Shown: positions 52,160-62,460, counted from the first letter of the stretch. The stretch: 64,000 nt of DNA from Flavobacteriaceae bacterium GSB9 (GCA_022749295.1 CP062007.1:3191501-3255500), one strand, 5' to 3'. Translations and numbers: made by a program. The notes: generated by a model from the sequence alone, not told the origin.

Positions 52160-52318
52160 AAGTCAGGGATATTTGACGGGGTTTAAAATTTGTCGCTTAA
52201 ATAGATGGCTAATTTACATAACTTACTAAATATAAAACGAAATCCAATAAAGCAATTATGTTTTATTATTAAACACAGCTGTTACCATACTATGATAGGT
52301 ATGCTTGATTTTTCAGTT

Positions 52319-53650
52319 TTATTTTAGTGGTTTAAGAAAATTTTTACTTGCATATTCGCCAATTTTAGTTCCCAATTTATGGCCTTCTTCTGAGTCGTAC
52401 CTAAAATGAATACCTAGATAGACTCTAGACATTGCTGCTTCCAAACCTGCTTCAGAAAAACTGTTGAAAGAACGAGTGGGAGGGTTCATCTTTATTTTTT
52501 CCGAAAAAGGACCAGCTTTCTCTACCATCTCCGTTGTCATTGTAAACTTATATGTGTTTCCTCTACCTAGAGTGTTTGCGAGAACTGTCATCGCAGCTGT
52601 ACTGGCAGTTCCATGGGCAGATGGGTATGAAGGAAAAGCATAGGTGTGCTGGTGTAGATTGTTCCATCCGGCATCGAGTTCGGTGTCTGGGTTTCCGTCA
52701 TTATCAGCCCATCTTATTGCGGTGTAAGGCCTCCAATGATTGTAGTAAAATTTATTATCAAATACATTGACATACGCATCGTATATGGTCATATTCATTA
52801 AGGCAAATACCTTCGCAGCGTCCCATAAATTAAGTTGTTCAACGGCTACAAGGTTTCTTGCTAATCGATTGTGTGAGTTTTCAACAAAATCTTTCCACCA
52901 CATAGCTAAATGTGCTTGGTCTTTTGTCCTTGTTGCGCTTTCAAAACGGCCAACCTTTTTTACCTCATTAAATGCTTTGGTATATTCATTACTGTTAATT
53001 TCAGGAGGAGGGGGAGACCTAAAAAAATTCTGTTTTGGCAGGAGAAAGGGTTTTGCTTTTGCCCAGCCCGAACCAAACACAAAGCCTTCTGGAGTGCCAC
53101 TGTGCTCGCTAAACTCTGCATAAACACCAGGAGCCATTGGATGCCAGTTGTATTCGGCTTCTTCATCCCATTTGTCGTTTGAGCGTTTGTTTATTATGTA
53201 AAGGGCAGCTTTACTACCTGTTTTCTTTCCAGCTTTTTTTGCAGCTTTATCTGTTACAGTCTTTAGCCATTTGTTAAGTTCAGATTTTAGAATATCTTTT
53301 TTGTCAGGATATTGGCTGGTTGCTACTTCATATGCAGCGTAAGCAGCAGCAGCTATAGGGTCGGCTTGTGCCATTTCTCCTTTATAAGCGTAAGAAGAAT
53401 ACTTAGGGACAATGCTACTGAGTGCATCGTGCATAGCCGTGTGCATCATTGCAGCTGTTCTCACTCCTTTCAAGGTGAGTAGGTTGTCTTCGGCTACGGC
53501 TAGCTCCATTATTTGTTGGTTCCAAGAGGAGACTAACTTTGAATCATAATCCTTAATATTTGTCTTTTTGTTTAAACAGCTTTGAATAACAAATGAACTG
53601 AATAAGACAAAAATGAAGGTCATTTTTGAAATTTTTGATATACTTTTCAT
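52319..53650 (-). CDS. Vanadium-haloperoxidase-type PAP2 lipoprotein
   Basis: A 443-residue secreted lipoprotein (lipobox VIQSC). It carries the vanadate/phosphate pocket of the vanadium haloperoxidase/PAP2 superfamily: HWRPYTAIR, FPSYPSAHGT and SRVYLGIHFRYD. The second motif holds the catalytic His, the third the Arg and His. Haloperoxidases and acid phosphatases share this pocket, so haloperoxidase activity is not certain. The N-terminal domain is alpha-helical, with AMMHTAMHDALSSI. Confidence 0.9.
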   Translation of the reverse strand: MKSISKISKMTFIFVLFSSFVIQSCLNKKTNIKDYDSKLVSSWNQQIMELAVAEDNLLTLKGVRTAAMMHTAMHDALSSIVPKYSSYAYKGEMAQADPIAAAAYAAYEVATSQYPDKKDILKSELNKWLKTVTDKAAKKAGKKTGSKAALYIINKRSNDKWDEEAEYNWHPMAPGVYAEFSEHSGTPEGFVFGSGWAKAKPFLLPKQNFFRSPPPPEINSNEYTKAFNEVKKVGRFESATRTKDQAHLAMWWKDFVENSHNRLARNLVAVEQLNLWDAAKVFALMNMTIYDAYVNVFDNKFYYNHWRPYTAIRWADNDGNPDTELDAGWNNLHQHTYAFPSYPSAHGTASTAAMTVLANTLGRGNTYKFTMTTEMVEKAGPFSEKIKMNPPTRSFNSFSEAGLEAAMSRVYLGIHFRYDSEEGHKLGTKIGEYASKNFLKPLK

Positions 53651-53786
53651 TTGTTTGCATATTTAGACTAAATTAATGAAATTTCTTGTGATTTGGAAGT
53701 AAATATGCTGTTTTATAGAGGGTTATGTTCGTGTTAAACAGGTTTTGATGAAAGTTTTTATAAAGTATAATTTGTTGAGCCAAATG

Positions 53787-54026
53787 TTAACCTGTGGCAT
53801 AAACCTGTCCTCGGTGTGGTTTTAGGGCATCGCGAATGGGTTTCATTTGGCTTTCGTCAACCACCAAAAAGGCTATGCTGTGCATCGGGTTTAAGGCTTC
53901 AGCACCAGTTAAGGTAATGTTGAGTTTTTTGGTTTTTATATATTCCTTGAGGTGAATTTCGTGGTGCAAAGCAGTTTGGTGCCCGTTGGGTCCTCGAAAA
54001 TCCCAAATCAATTTCAGTTTTCGCAT
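53787..54026 (-). CDS. Small conserved protein of unknown function
   Basis: A 79-residue cytoplasmic protein (MRKLKLIWDFRGPNGHQTA). Alternating beta/alpha pattern with several His (ALHHEIHLKEYI) that could bind metal. No signal peptide or known motif. It lies divergent from the foldase operon. Confidence 0.5.
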   Translation of the reverse strand: MRKLKLIWDFRGPNGHQTALHHEIHLKEYIKTKKLNITLTGAEALNPMHSIAFLVVDESQMKPIRDALKPHRGQVYATG

Positions 54027-54105
54027 GTGTAGTTTGGTTGAAACAGGTGTTAAATATAGCTTAAAATAAGCAATAACTGTTATTTTGTGTCGTTAGAAAA
54101 ACAAC

Positions 54106-54135
54106 TTGTATAATAGGTATATATTAGTATTTTTG
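54106..54135 (+). promoter_or_regulatory. Promoter of the foldase operon
   Basis: TTG (54106-54108), 19-nt spacer, TATTTTTG (54128-54135), 25 nt before the first ATG. Confidence 0.6.
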
Positions 54136-54160
54136 TAACCATCCGAAAAAGAAAATATTC

Positions 54161-56122
54161 ATGAAATTAAAAGTTGTTTTTGCGTTATTTTTTGCGTCAT
54201 TGTTTTATAGTGTTAATGCACAGACCGGTAACGACGATCAAGTGCTTTTTACAGTTGACGGCGAACCTGTTTATGCATCAGAGTTTGTTAGGGTTTACAA
54301 CAAAAATCTAGATTTGGTTAAGGATGAATCCCAAAAGGATGTTGACGAATATCTAAAACTCTTTACCAATTATAAGCTAAAGTTGAAGGAAGCCAAGGTA
54401 CAAGGACTCCATGAAGGTGCTAGTTATTTAAGAGAGCTTAATAATTACAAGAAGCAGTTGGCCAAAACATACATGACCGATAACCAAGTAACCAATGCGT
54501 TGGTTGAGGAGGCGTACGAGCGTGTATCTCACGATGTTAATGCTAGCCATATTTTGGTGAAGGTAGATCAAAATGCATCCCCACAAGATACTTTGGCGGC
54601 TTACAACAAAATTTTCAAATTACGCGAAAGGGCATTAAAAGAAGGCTTTGAAACGGTACGGGCCCAAGTACACAATGGCCAAACGGTTTTTGGCGAAAAA
54701 CTGGGCTACTTTTCGGGTTTTAGAATGGTATATAAATTTGAAAGTGCTGCTTTTAATACATCTGTAGGTGAAATATCACAGCCGTTTAGGACGCGTTTTG
54801 GTTACCATATTGTTAATGTTTTAGATAAACGCAAATCGAAAGGGGAGGTTTCCGTGGCACACATTATGGTAGTTGAAAAACCAAACGATTCGCTAGCCGA
54901 TAAGGCTGAAGATAGAATACAGGAAATCTATAAAAAAGTATTGCAGGGTGAAGATTTTGGCGATTTGGCCAAGCAGTTTTCCGATGATAAAAATTCTGCA
55001 GCAAAAGGAGGAGCTTTAGCACCGTTTTCAAGCGGACAGCTAAGAGCTAAAGAATTTGAAGATGTTGCCTTTCAGTTAGAAAAGGAGGGAGACGTGTCTG
55101 AGCCTTTTAAGACCGATTTTGGATGGCACATTGTAAAATTGATTAAAAAGAAACCTGTTCCAGATTTTGAAACCTTAAAACCGGAACTGGTTAGCAAGGT
55201 AAAGCGCGATAGCCGTTCTCAATTAATTGATGAGGCCTTGGTTGATAAGCTTAAAGAGAAATATCAAATTAGTAAAAATCCTCCAGCAGGATTAAATTAT
55301 TTTGTATCGATTTTAAATGACGATTATTTCAGTAGAACATGGAAATTACCTGAAGATTTAAAAGGCGAAAAACCACTTCTTAGAATTGGTGATAAGCATC
55401 TAACCTATCAACATTTTGCCAATTATTTAGAAAACCAACAGCGTAACACTACGCCAAAAATGCCTTTTGAAAAATTGGTTTCAGATAAATATGAGGCTTT
55501 CTTAAAGCAAAACCTCATTCAGTATCAAGAGGATAATTTAGAAAACGAAAATCAAGATTATGCCGATATAGTTACCGAGTACCGAGATGGTTTGTTATTG
55601 TTTGAGTTGATGGAAAGCACCATTTGGAATGCCGCTTCAACCGATACGGTAGCCATCGAAAATTATTACGAAGCTAACAAAAGCAAATACATAACACCGG
55701 TACGTCTTGATGCGGTAGTGGCTTCTTCTTCAAAACAAAAAACCTTAAAAAAGGTAGGCGAATTGTTAAAGAAAAATATGGATTTAGATCAGATAAAATC
55801 GTTGGTAAATGGTAACGACGACGTTGAGGTTATTTTTACTTCTGGAGTCATGGAAGAGGGACATCAGGCACTCCCCGAAGCGTTGGAGCTTAAAAAGGGA
55901 ATTTCAAAAATATACAAACACAATGGTGCTTTCGTTATGGTTGAAATAAAAGACGTGTTACCAAAATCGGCAAAAACCTTTGAAGAGTCTAAAGGATTGG
56001 TGATTGCCGATTACCAAAACCACAAGGAAGAAAATTGGTTAAAGGAATTGTCCAAAAAGTATCCAGTAAAGCTCAATAAAGAGGTCTTGGCCAAGGTGAA
56101 AAAACAACTCAACAATCAATAG
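54161..56122 (+). CDS. Periplasmic peptidylprolyl isomerase with two parvulin domains
   Basis: A 653-residue chaperone/foldase of outer-membrane biogenesis. Signal peptide ends near YSVNAQ. Two parvulin domains: about 120-225 (VNASHILVKVDQ ... FGYHIVNVL) and about 230-335 (VAHIMVVEKPND ... FGWHIVKLI). The C-terminal 300 residues are unrecognised, with long helices. First gene of a three-foldase operon; the next starts at the following base. Confidence 0.9.
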   Translation: MKLKVVFALFFASLFYSVNAQTGNDDQVLFTVDGEPVYASEFVRVYNKNLDLVKDESQKDVDEYLKLFTNYKLKLKEAKVQGLHEGASYLRELNNYKKQLAKTYMTDNQVTNALVEEAYERVSHDVNASHILVKVDQNASPQDTLAAYNKIFKLRERALKEGFETVRAQVHNGQTVFGEKLGYFSGFRMVYKFESAAFNTSVGEISQPFRTRFGYHIVNVLDKRKSKGEVSVAHIMVVEKPNDSLADKAEDRIQEIYKKVLQGEDFGDLAKQFSDDKNSAAKGGALAPFSSGQLRAKEFEDVAFQLEKEGDVSEPFKTDFGWHIVKLIKKKPVPDFETLKPELVSKVKRDSRSQLIDEALVDKLKEKYQISKNPPAGLNYFVSILNDDYFSRTWKLPEDLKGEKPLLRIGDKHLTYQHFANYLENQQRNTTPKMPFEKLVSDKYEAFLKQNLIQYQEDNLENENQDYADIVTEYRDGLLLFELMESTIWNAASTDTVAIENYYEANKSKYITPVRLDAVVASSSKQKTLKKVGELLKKNMDLDQIKSLVNGNDDVEVIFTSGVMEEGHQALPEALELKKGISKIYKHNGAFVMVEIKDVLPKSAKTFEESKGLVIADYQNHKEENWLKELSKKYPVKLNKEVLAKVKKQLNNQ

Positions 56123-56974
56123 GTGCGTATTAATTTTATTGCCATAGCTGTCTTTACATTATTGTTTTCTTGCGATTTTTTAAGAAAAACAGACCCCCGT
56201 AAGCCTGTGGCCCGAGTTAACGAGAGTTATTTGTATGCAGATGATATTAAAGACTTAGTGCCCGAAGGTGCCTCAAAAGAAGATAGTACCGTTTTAGTGC
56301 AAAACTTTATTAACCGTTGGGCTACACAACAGCTATTGATGGATGGAGCCATGCTGAATTTAAGTGAAGAACAGCAGCATGCATTCAATAAATTGGTGGA
56401 GCAATATAAAAACGACCTTTACACAAAAGCTTATGTTGAGGCTTTGGTAAAAAGAAGTATCGATACTGTAATTACTATTGATGAAGCCAAAGAATATTAC
56501 GATACTAACAAAGATATATTTAAATTAAATGAAGAACTCATTAAATTCAGATACATTAATGTAGACGAAAACATGATTAATTATGATGAGGTAAAAACGC
56601 GCTTTAAACGTTATAATAAAAAAGACAAGCGTATTTTAGATTCGATTTCAATTCAATTTAAATCATATTCATTTAAAGATTCTGTTTGGATAAAACTGAG
56701 CCAAGCCGTTAATAAAATACCAGCGGTAACGACAGAAAATAAGGATCAATTGTTAAAAAAATCTAATTTTATACAGCTCAAAGATTCATTAGGAGTATAT
56801 TTGATGCAAATTAACGACGTGCTTTTGCGAAACGAAACAGCACCGTTAGAGTATGTTAAGCCTACAATAAATCAAATAGTGATCAATAAAAGGAAGTTGG
56901 ATCTTATCAGGGAATTAGAAAAAGATATTACTAAAGATGCTATTAAAAACAATCAATTTGAAATATACAAATAA
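56123..56974 (+). CDS. SurA-like lipoprotein foldase
   Basis: A 283-residue lipoprotein (start GTG immediately after the previous stop; lipobox LLFSCD, Cys17). N-terminal SurA-like helical region (PVARVNESYLYADDIKDLVP, WATQQLLMDGA). The parvulin domain is degenerate or absent (FRYINVDEN replaces the HILV-type strand), so it may act only as a chaperone. Cotranscribed with the neighbouring isomerases; its 3' end overlaps surA. Confidence 0.8.
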   Translation: MRINFIAIAVFTLLFSCDFLRKTDPRKPVARVNESYLYADDIKDLVPEGASKEDSTVLVQNFINRWATQQLLMDGAMLNLSEEQQHAFNKLVEQYKNDLYTKAYVEALVKRSIDTVITIDEAKEYYDTNKDIFKLNEELIKFRYINVDENMINYDEVKTRFKRYNKKDKRILDSISIQFKSYSFKDSVWIKLSQAVNKIPAVTTENKDQLLKKSNFIQLKDSLGVYLMQINDVLLRNETAPLEYVKPTINQIVINKRKLDLIRELEKDITKDAIKNNQFEIYK

Positions 56975-58394
56975 CTTAAAACACTTCATATTAACCAGCT
57001 TAACTTTGTTTATGGTTCAGGCTTTTAATGCGCAGGAAATTATAGACGAAGAAAAAGAGGTGGCAGTTACCGAAACCAATACGTCGGTTTCTAATGTGCA
57101 AACAGGAAAAAAAGTGGATGGAGTAGCAGCGGTTGTGGGCGATTATATTGTTCTTGATTCTGATGTTGCCAAAGAACGAGAACAAATAAAAGCGGCGGGC
57201 GGCTCGGTAGACGGTGTAGACGATTGCCAGTTATTTGGATTGATGTTGGAAAAAAAGCTCTATGCCCATCATGCCGTTCAGGATAGTTTACCTGTTTCGG
57301 ATGCTGAAATACGACAAAGTGTCGATTATCAAATCCAACAGTTTTTGCAGCAAACCAACGGCTCAATGGAGCGCCTATTGCAGTTCTATAACATGGAAGA
57401 CGAAAAGACCTTTCGAAAAGAAATGTTCGAAATCAATAAGGCCAATCAGTTAGCATCAAAAATGCAGGCAAAGATTGTTTCCGAAATTGAGATTACACCA
57501 GAAGAAGTTCGAACGTTTTTTAACAAAATTCCAAAAGACGAAAGGCCAACTTTCGGTACCGAACTTAAAGTGGCACAAATTGTGGCAGAGCCTAAAGTTT
57601 CGGCTGAAGAAAATCAAAAAATTATAGACCGCTTAAAGCAATTTAAAACAGATATTGTTGAAAATGGAGCTAGTTTTCGCTCTAAAGCGGTATTGTACTC
57701 CGAAGATCCCGGGTCGGCCAGTCGTGGAGGGAAATATACCTTAAACCGTAAACAGCCCAAAATGGTGAAAGAGTTTAGAGATGTGGCCTTTTCTTTGCAA
57801 GAGGGCGAAGTGTCCGATCCTTTTAAAACAGATTATGGCTACCATATTGTCATGCTCGAAAAAATTAGAGGGCAAGAGTACGATGTGGCTCATATTCTGT
57901 TAACTCCAAAAGTATCTGACGAAGCTGTTGAAGATGCCAAAGCGCGTTTAGAAAAGGTGCGAAAACGTATTGTGGACGGTGATATATCGTTTGCCGATGC
58001 TGCTAGAGAGGCCAGCGACGAGAAAGAAACGCGAGCAGACGGTGGGCAATTGATTAATCCAACTACACAAGATTACAATTTTGAATTAACCCGTATGGAT
58101 CCTGAGTTATATGCCCAAATCCAAAATCTGAAAGATAATGAAGTGAGTTTGGTGTTAAAGGAGGAAGACAGAACAGGAAAGGTTAAGTTTAAAATATTGA
58201 TGGTTACCGATAGAATTGATGAGCATGAGGCCGATTATGCTCGTGATTTTCTTAAAATTAAAGAATTGGCACTAGAGGAAAAGAAAATTAGGGAAATTGA
58301 AAAGTGGCAAAAGGAAAAAATAATGGATACCTACATAAAAATTAGTGGAAAATATAGAGATTGTGAGTTTTCCAATAACTGGTTAAAAAATTAA
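56937..58394 (+). CDS. surA: SurA-type peptidylprolyl isomerase
   Basis: A 485-residue periplasmic chaperone that escorts outer-membrane proteins. N-terminal SurA core (VDGVAAVVGDYIVLDSDVAKE), two parvulin domains (about 205-310, LKVAQIVAEP ... YGYHIVMLEK; and about 315-420, YDVAHILLTP). The ATG at 56937 overlaps the previous gene by 38 nt; a TTG at 56958 would give a tidier signal peptide (KYTNNLKHFILTSLTLFMVQ). The start is therefore uncertain. MoxR follows 4 bp later. Confidence 0.9.
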   Translation: MLLKTINLKYTNNLKHFILTSLTLFMVQAFNAQEIIDEEKEVAVTETNTSVSNVQTGKKVDGVAAVVGDYIVLDSDVAKEREQIKAAGGSVDGVDDCQLFGLMLEKKLYAHHAVQDSLPVSDAEIRQSVDYQIQQFLQQTNGSMERLLQFYNMEDEKTFRKEMFEINKANQLASKMQAKIVSEIEITPEEVRTFFNKIPKDERPTFGTELKVAQIVAEPKVSAEENQKIIDRLKQFKTDIVENGASFRSKAVLYSEDPGSASRGGKYTLNRKQPKMVKEFRDVAFSLQEGEVSDPFKTDYGYHIVMLEKIRGQEYDVAHILLTPKVSDEAVEDAKARLEKVRKRIVDGDISFADAAREASDEKETRADGGQLINPTTQDYNFELTRMDPELYAQIQNLKDNEVSLVLKEEDRTGKVKFKILMVTDRIDEHEADYARDFLKIKELALEEKKIREIEKWQKEKIMDTYIKISGKYRDCEFSNNWLKN

Positions 58395-58398
58395 TTGT

Positions 58399-59352
58399 AT
58401 GTCGGACGTCACTGCTATCGAGCAATTTGTTAAAAAATACAAGAGCCTTAAAGATGAAATAGCCAAAGTTATAATTGGTCAAGATGAAGTTGTAAACCAA
58501 ATTCTCATTTCTATATTTTCTGGAGGGCATTCTTTGCTAATCGGTGTTCCTGGTTTGGCTAAAACCCTAATGGTGAATACCATTGCTCAAGCATTAGGTC
58601 TAGATTTTAAACGTATCCAGTTTACGCCCGATCTCATGCCAAGTGATATTTTGGGTAGTGAAATTTTAGATGAAGACCGTCATTTTAAATTTATAAAAGG
58701 TCCTATTTTTTCTAACATAATACTGGCAGACGAGATCAACAGAACACCGCCAAAAACCCAAGCAGCACTTTTGGAAGCTATGCAAGAACGAGCCGTTACA
58801 GTTGCTGGTCATCATTATAAATTAGAGTTACCGTATTTTGTGTTGGCAACACAAAACCCAATTGAGCAAGAAGGAACGTATCCGTTACCCGAAGCACAAT
58901 TAGATCGTTTCATGTTTGCCATAAATTTGGAATATCCTTCTTTTAAAGAGGAGGTTGAAGTGGTTAAATCAACTACAACTGATACCCAAGTTAAAGTAAA
59001 TGCATTGTTTTCAGCACAACAAATTATCGATTTCCAACATTTAATACGCCGTATTCCAGTGCCCGACAATGTCATCGAATATGCCGTTGCAATGGTGGGT
59101 AAAACCAGACCGAATTCAGATGAAGCCCCAGAATTAGTGAAAACCTACATCGATTGGGGAGCAGGACCAAGAGCATCTCAAAATTTAATACTTGCAGCCA
59201 AAACCCATGCGGCTATTAACGGTAAGTTCTCACCCGATATGGAGGATGTTCAGGCTGTTGCACCAAGCATCTTGCGGCATAGAATTATTAAGAACTACAA
59301 AGCCGAAGCCGAAGGCGTTACCGAAGAACGATTAATTAAAAGTCTGTTTTAA
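58399..59352 (+). CDS. MoxR-family AAA+ ATPase
   Basis: A 317-residue AAA+ ATPase acting as a chaperone for protein or cofactor assembly. Walker A GVPGLAKTLM, Walker B IILADEINRTPPKTQAALLEAMQE, sensor LATQNPIEQEGTYPLPEAQLDRF, and the C-terminal lid with WGAGPRASQNLILAA. In Bacteroidota it usually heads a gene set with DUF58 and von Willebrand factor A proteins (Bat operon); here none follows, only acnB after 302 bp. Confidence 0.93.
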   Translation: MSDVTAIEQFVKKYKSLKDEIAKVIIGQDEVVNQILISIFSGGHSLLIGVPGLAKTLMVNTIAQALGLDFKRIQFTPDLMPSDILGSEILDEDRHFKFIKGPIFSNIILADEINRTPPKTQAALLEAMQERAVTVAGHHYKLELPYFVLATQNPIEQEGTYPLPEAQLDRFMFAINLEYPSFKEEVEVVKSTTTDTQVKVNALFSAQQIIDFQHLIRRIPVPDNVIEYAVAMVGKTRPNSDEAPELVKTYIDWGAGPRASQNLILAAKTHAAINGKFSPDMEDVQAVAPSILRHRIIKNYKAEAEGVTEERLIKSLF

Positions 59353-59654
59353 TTCTAAGGAAACCAATTTGATTTAATAAATCGTCATTTTTTTCTCTTT
59401 TTTATTGTAAAATAACAAATCATTTTAAATAGTAATGGCACTATAATAATTTAGTATCATTAGCTAGTGTATTAGGGGGTTTATTTTTAAATCTTTGTTT
59501 TAATTTTAGTATTTTGCGACGCTTTAAAAAACACTAAAAACAAAGAAAATTATATTAAATGGGCTTATCATGCCGCTAAATAATCTGTGTCCGGTTTATT
59601 GGATGCAGGTGCTGTGGTTACTACAGAGCCTTTAAAATTGAAAAGACTTCTAAT
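59353..59654. other. Non-coding gap between moxR and acnB
   Basis: 302 bp, AT-rich. No terminator or strong promoter is evident. In the second half, one plus-strand frame (about 59491-59637) reads protein-like apart from one stop (CDALKNTKNKENYIKWAYH, then after the stop SGLLDAGAVVTTEPL), perhaps a gene relic or chance. It lacks an ATG. Confidence 0.4.
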
Positions 59655-62435
59655 ATGAACAGTTACAACGATTACATTAAGGAAATCGAAGAAAGAAAGG
59701 CTCAAGGCCTACACCCAAAACCAATAGAGAATGGAGCATTAATTTCTGAAATTATCGAGCAAATTACAGACGAAAAAAATGCCCATAGAGAAGACTCGCT
59801 TAATTTTTTTATTTACAACGTAGTACCAGGAACCACAGAGGCTGCAGGCGTAAAGGCTAAGTTTTTAAAAGAGATTATACTAGGTGAAGCTGTTGTAGAA
59901 GAAATTACACCTAGCTTTGCTTTTGACCTACTTTCCCATATGAAAGGCGGCCCTTCAATTGAAGTGCTTTTAGATTTAGCCTTAGGTAACAATCAAGCTA
60001 TCTCCAAGCAAGCAGCAGAGGTTTTAAAAACCCAAGTGTTCTTGTATGAAGCAGATACTGCCCGATTAGAAGAAGCGTATAAAGCAGGTAATGCCATTGC
60101 TAAAGAATTATTGGAAAGTTATGTTAAAGCTGAGTTCTTCACCAAACTTCCTGATGTAGAAGAAAAAATTGATATTGTAACTTTTATTGCTGGAACAGGT
60201 GATATCTCTACAGACTTATTGTCTCCAGGTGCCGATGCGCACTCACGTTCAGATAGAGAGTTGCACGGACAGTGTATTTTTGAGCACAATAAGCAGATGC
60301 AACAAGAATTGACTGCATTAAAAGAGCAACACCCAGATAAGCGCGTGATGTTGATCGCTGAAAAAGGAACCATGGGCGTGGGGTCATCGAGAATGTCGGG
60401 TGTAAACAACGTAGCATTGTGGACGGGTATTCAAGCGAGTCCCTATGTGCCGTTTATTAATATTGCTCCAATCATCGCTGGTACTAACGGCATTTCACCA
60501 ATTTTTTTAACTACAGTTGGTGTAACGGGAGGTATAGGTATAGACCTTAAAAACTGGGTAAAGAAATCCGATGCAGAAGGAAATACCATTATTGATGAAA
60601 ACGGAGATCCGGTATTAGAGCAAAAATATTCAGTTGAAACAGGTACTGTTTTAACCATTAATACCAAGGAAAAGAAATTATATAATGGCGACCAAGAGTT
60701 AAAAGATATTTCAGCAGCACTAACGCCACAAAAAATGGAGTTTATTAAAGCTGGAGGTTCGTATGCTGTTGTTTTTGGTAAAAAATTACAAACCATCGCA
60801 GCCGGAATTTTAGGGGTTGAAATACCAACGGTTTATGCGCCTTCTAAAGAAATTTCAATAGAGGGACAAGGACTAACAGCCGTTGAAAAAATCTTCAATA
60901 AAAATGCTGTTGGAACTACACCAGGTAAAACATTACATGCTGGTTCTGATGTTCGAGTAGAAGTTAATATTGTAGGGTCTCAAGATACTACAGGTTTGAT
61001 GACGTCTCAAGAGTTAGAGGCTATGGCGGCAACTGTTATTTCTCCAATTGTAGATGGTGCTTACCAATCGGGTTGCCATACCGCTTCAGTTTGGGACGAT
61101 AAATCTAAAGCCAACATTCCAAAGTTGATGAAGTTTATGAACGACTTCGGGTTGATTACTGCCCGTGATCCTAAAGGTGTTTATCCGGCATTGACCGATG
61201 TAATACATAAAGTGTTAAACGATATTACAGTTAGTGATTGGGATATCATTATCGGTGGAGATTCCCACACACGGATGTCTAAAGGTGTGGCATTTGGTGC
61301 CGATTCTGGTACGGTTGCGCTTGCTTTGGCAACTGGTGAAGCCTCAATGCCAATCCCAGAGTCGGTTAAAGTAACATTCAAAGGCGAAATGCGCAGTTTC
61401 ATGGATTTCCGCGATGTGGTTCATGCTACACAACAGCAAATGTTAAAGCAGTTTGGTGGTGAGAATGTTTTCCAAGGAAGAGTTATTGAGGTGCATATTG
61501 GGACTTTAACATCAGATCAAGCCTTTACTTTTACTGATTGGACAGCTGAGATGAAAGCGAAAGCTTCTATCTGTATTTCAGAAGATGAGACTTTGATTGA
61601 ATCATTGGAGATTGCAAAAGGTCGTATCCAGATCATGATTGACAAAGGTATGGACAATGATAAGCAAGTACTTCAAGGGCTGGTTGATAAGGCAAACACC
61701 CGCATCCAAGAAATTAAAACGGGAATTAACCCAACATTAAAACCAGATGCAAGTGCTAAGTATTATGCCGATGTAGTTATTGATTTAGATCAAATCGCAG
61801 AACCAATGATTGCAGATCCAGATGTAAACAACGAAGATGTTTCTAAACGTTACACACATGACACTATTCGCCCATTATCGTTTTATGGAGGAACAAAGAA
61901 AGTAGACCTTGGATTTGTCGGGTCTTGCATGGTGCACAAAGGCGATATGCAGATTTTAGCGCAAATGCTTAAGAATATTGAAGCGCAAAATGGTAAAGTG
62001 GAGTTTAATGCACCATTAGTGGTTGCTCCTCCAACTTATAACATTGTAGATGAATTAAAAGAAGAAGGCGACTGGGAAGTATTACAAAAGTATTCTGGCT
62101 TTGAGTTTGATGATGAAGCGCCAAAAGATACCGCTCGTACTAAATATGAAAATATGCTTTATTTAGAGCGTCCAGGCTGTAACCTTTGTATGGGGAACCA
62201 AGAAAAGGCAGAACCGGGCGATACGGTAATGGCAACGTCAACACGTTTGTTCCAAGGTAGGGTCGTAAAAGACTCTGGCGAGAAAAAAGGCGAATCGTTG
62301 TTGTCTTCAACTCCAGTTGTTGTATTGTCAACTATTTTGGGCCGTACGCCTACTATGGAAGAATATGAGGCTGCCGTAGATGGTATTGTGTTAACCAAGT
62401 TTAAACCGTCACAAAAGCAGTTAATAAACGCTTAA
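59655..62435 (+). CDS. acnB: Bifunctional aconitate hydratase 2 / 2-methylisocitrate dehydratase
   Basis: TCA-cycle aconitase of the AcnB type (926 residues), converting citrate to isocitrate through cis-aconitate; AcnB enzymes also dehydrate 2-methylisocitrate. N-terminal HEAT-like helical domain (about 1-165), swivelling domain with GTGDISTDLLSPGADAHSRSD, and catalytic domain with GGDSHTRMSKG. 4Fe-4S ligands: Cys in VGSCMVHKGDM and in RPGCNLCMGNQ. Upstream of a terminator and of a second, unrelated-length aconitase. Confidence 0.97.
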   Translation: MNSYNDYIKEIEERKAQGLHPKPIENGALISEIIEQITDEKNAHREDSLNFFIYNVVPGTTEAAGVKAKFLKEIILGEAVVEEITPSFAFDLLSHMKGGPSIEVLLDLALGNNQAISKQAAEVLKTQVFLYEADTARLEEAYKAGNAIAKELLESYVKAEFFTKLPDVEEKIDIVTFIAGTGDISTDLLSPGADAHSRSDRELHGQCIFEHNKQMQQELTALKEQHPDKRVMLIAEKGTMGVGSSRMSGVNNVALWTGIQASPYVPFINIAPIIAGTNGISPIFLTTVGVTGGIGIDLKNWVKKSDAEGNTIIDENGDPVLEQKYSVETGTVLTINTKEKKLYNGDQELKDISAALTPQKMEFIKAGGSYAVVFGKKLQTIAAGILGVEIPTVYAPSKEISIEGQGLTAVEKIFNKNAVGTTPGKTLHAGSDVRVEVNIVGSQDTTGLMTSQELEAMAATVISPIVDGAYQSGCHTASVWDDKSKANIPKLMKFMNDFGLITARDPKGVYPALTDVIHKVLNDITVSDWDIIIGGDSHTRMSKGVAFGADSGTVALALATGEASMPIPESVKVTFKGEMRSFMDFRDVVHATQQQMLKQFGGENVFQGRVIEVHIGTLTSDQAFTFTDWTAEMKAKASICISEDETLIESLEIAKGRIQIMIDKGMDNDKQVLQGLVDKANTRIQEIKTGINPTLKPDASAKYYADVVIDLDQIAEPMIADPDVNNEDVSKRYTHDTIRPLSFYGGTKKVDLGFVGSCMVHKGDMQILAQMLKNIEAQNGKVEFNAPLVVAPPTYNIVDELKEEGDWEVLQKYSGFEFDDEAPKDTARTKYENMLYLERPGCNLCMGNQEKAEPGDTVMATSTRLFQGRVVKDSGEKKGESLLSSTPVVVLSTILGRTPTMEEYEAAVDGIVLTKFKPSQKQLINA

Positions 62436-62460
62436 TTATATTAAACTAATTATAAATTAA

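Noticed and set aside
52319-53650. Confirmed haloperoxidase
   Set aside because: The motifs define the superfamily but do not separate haloperoxidase from acid phosphatase.
58399-59352. MoxR-DUF58-vWA aerotolerance (Bat) operon
   Set aside because: Only MoxR is present; downstream is acnB.
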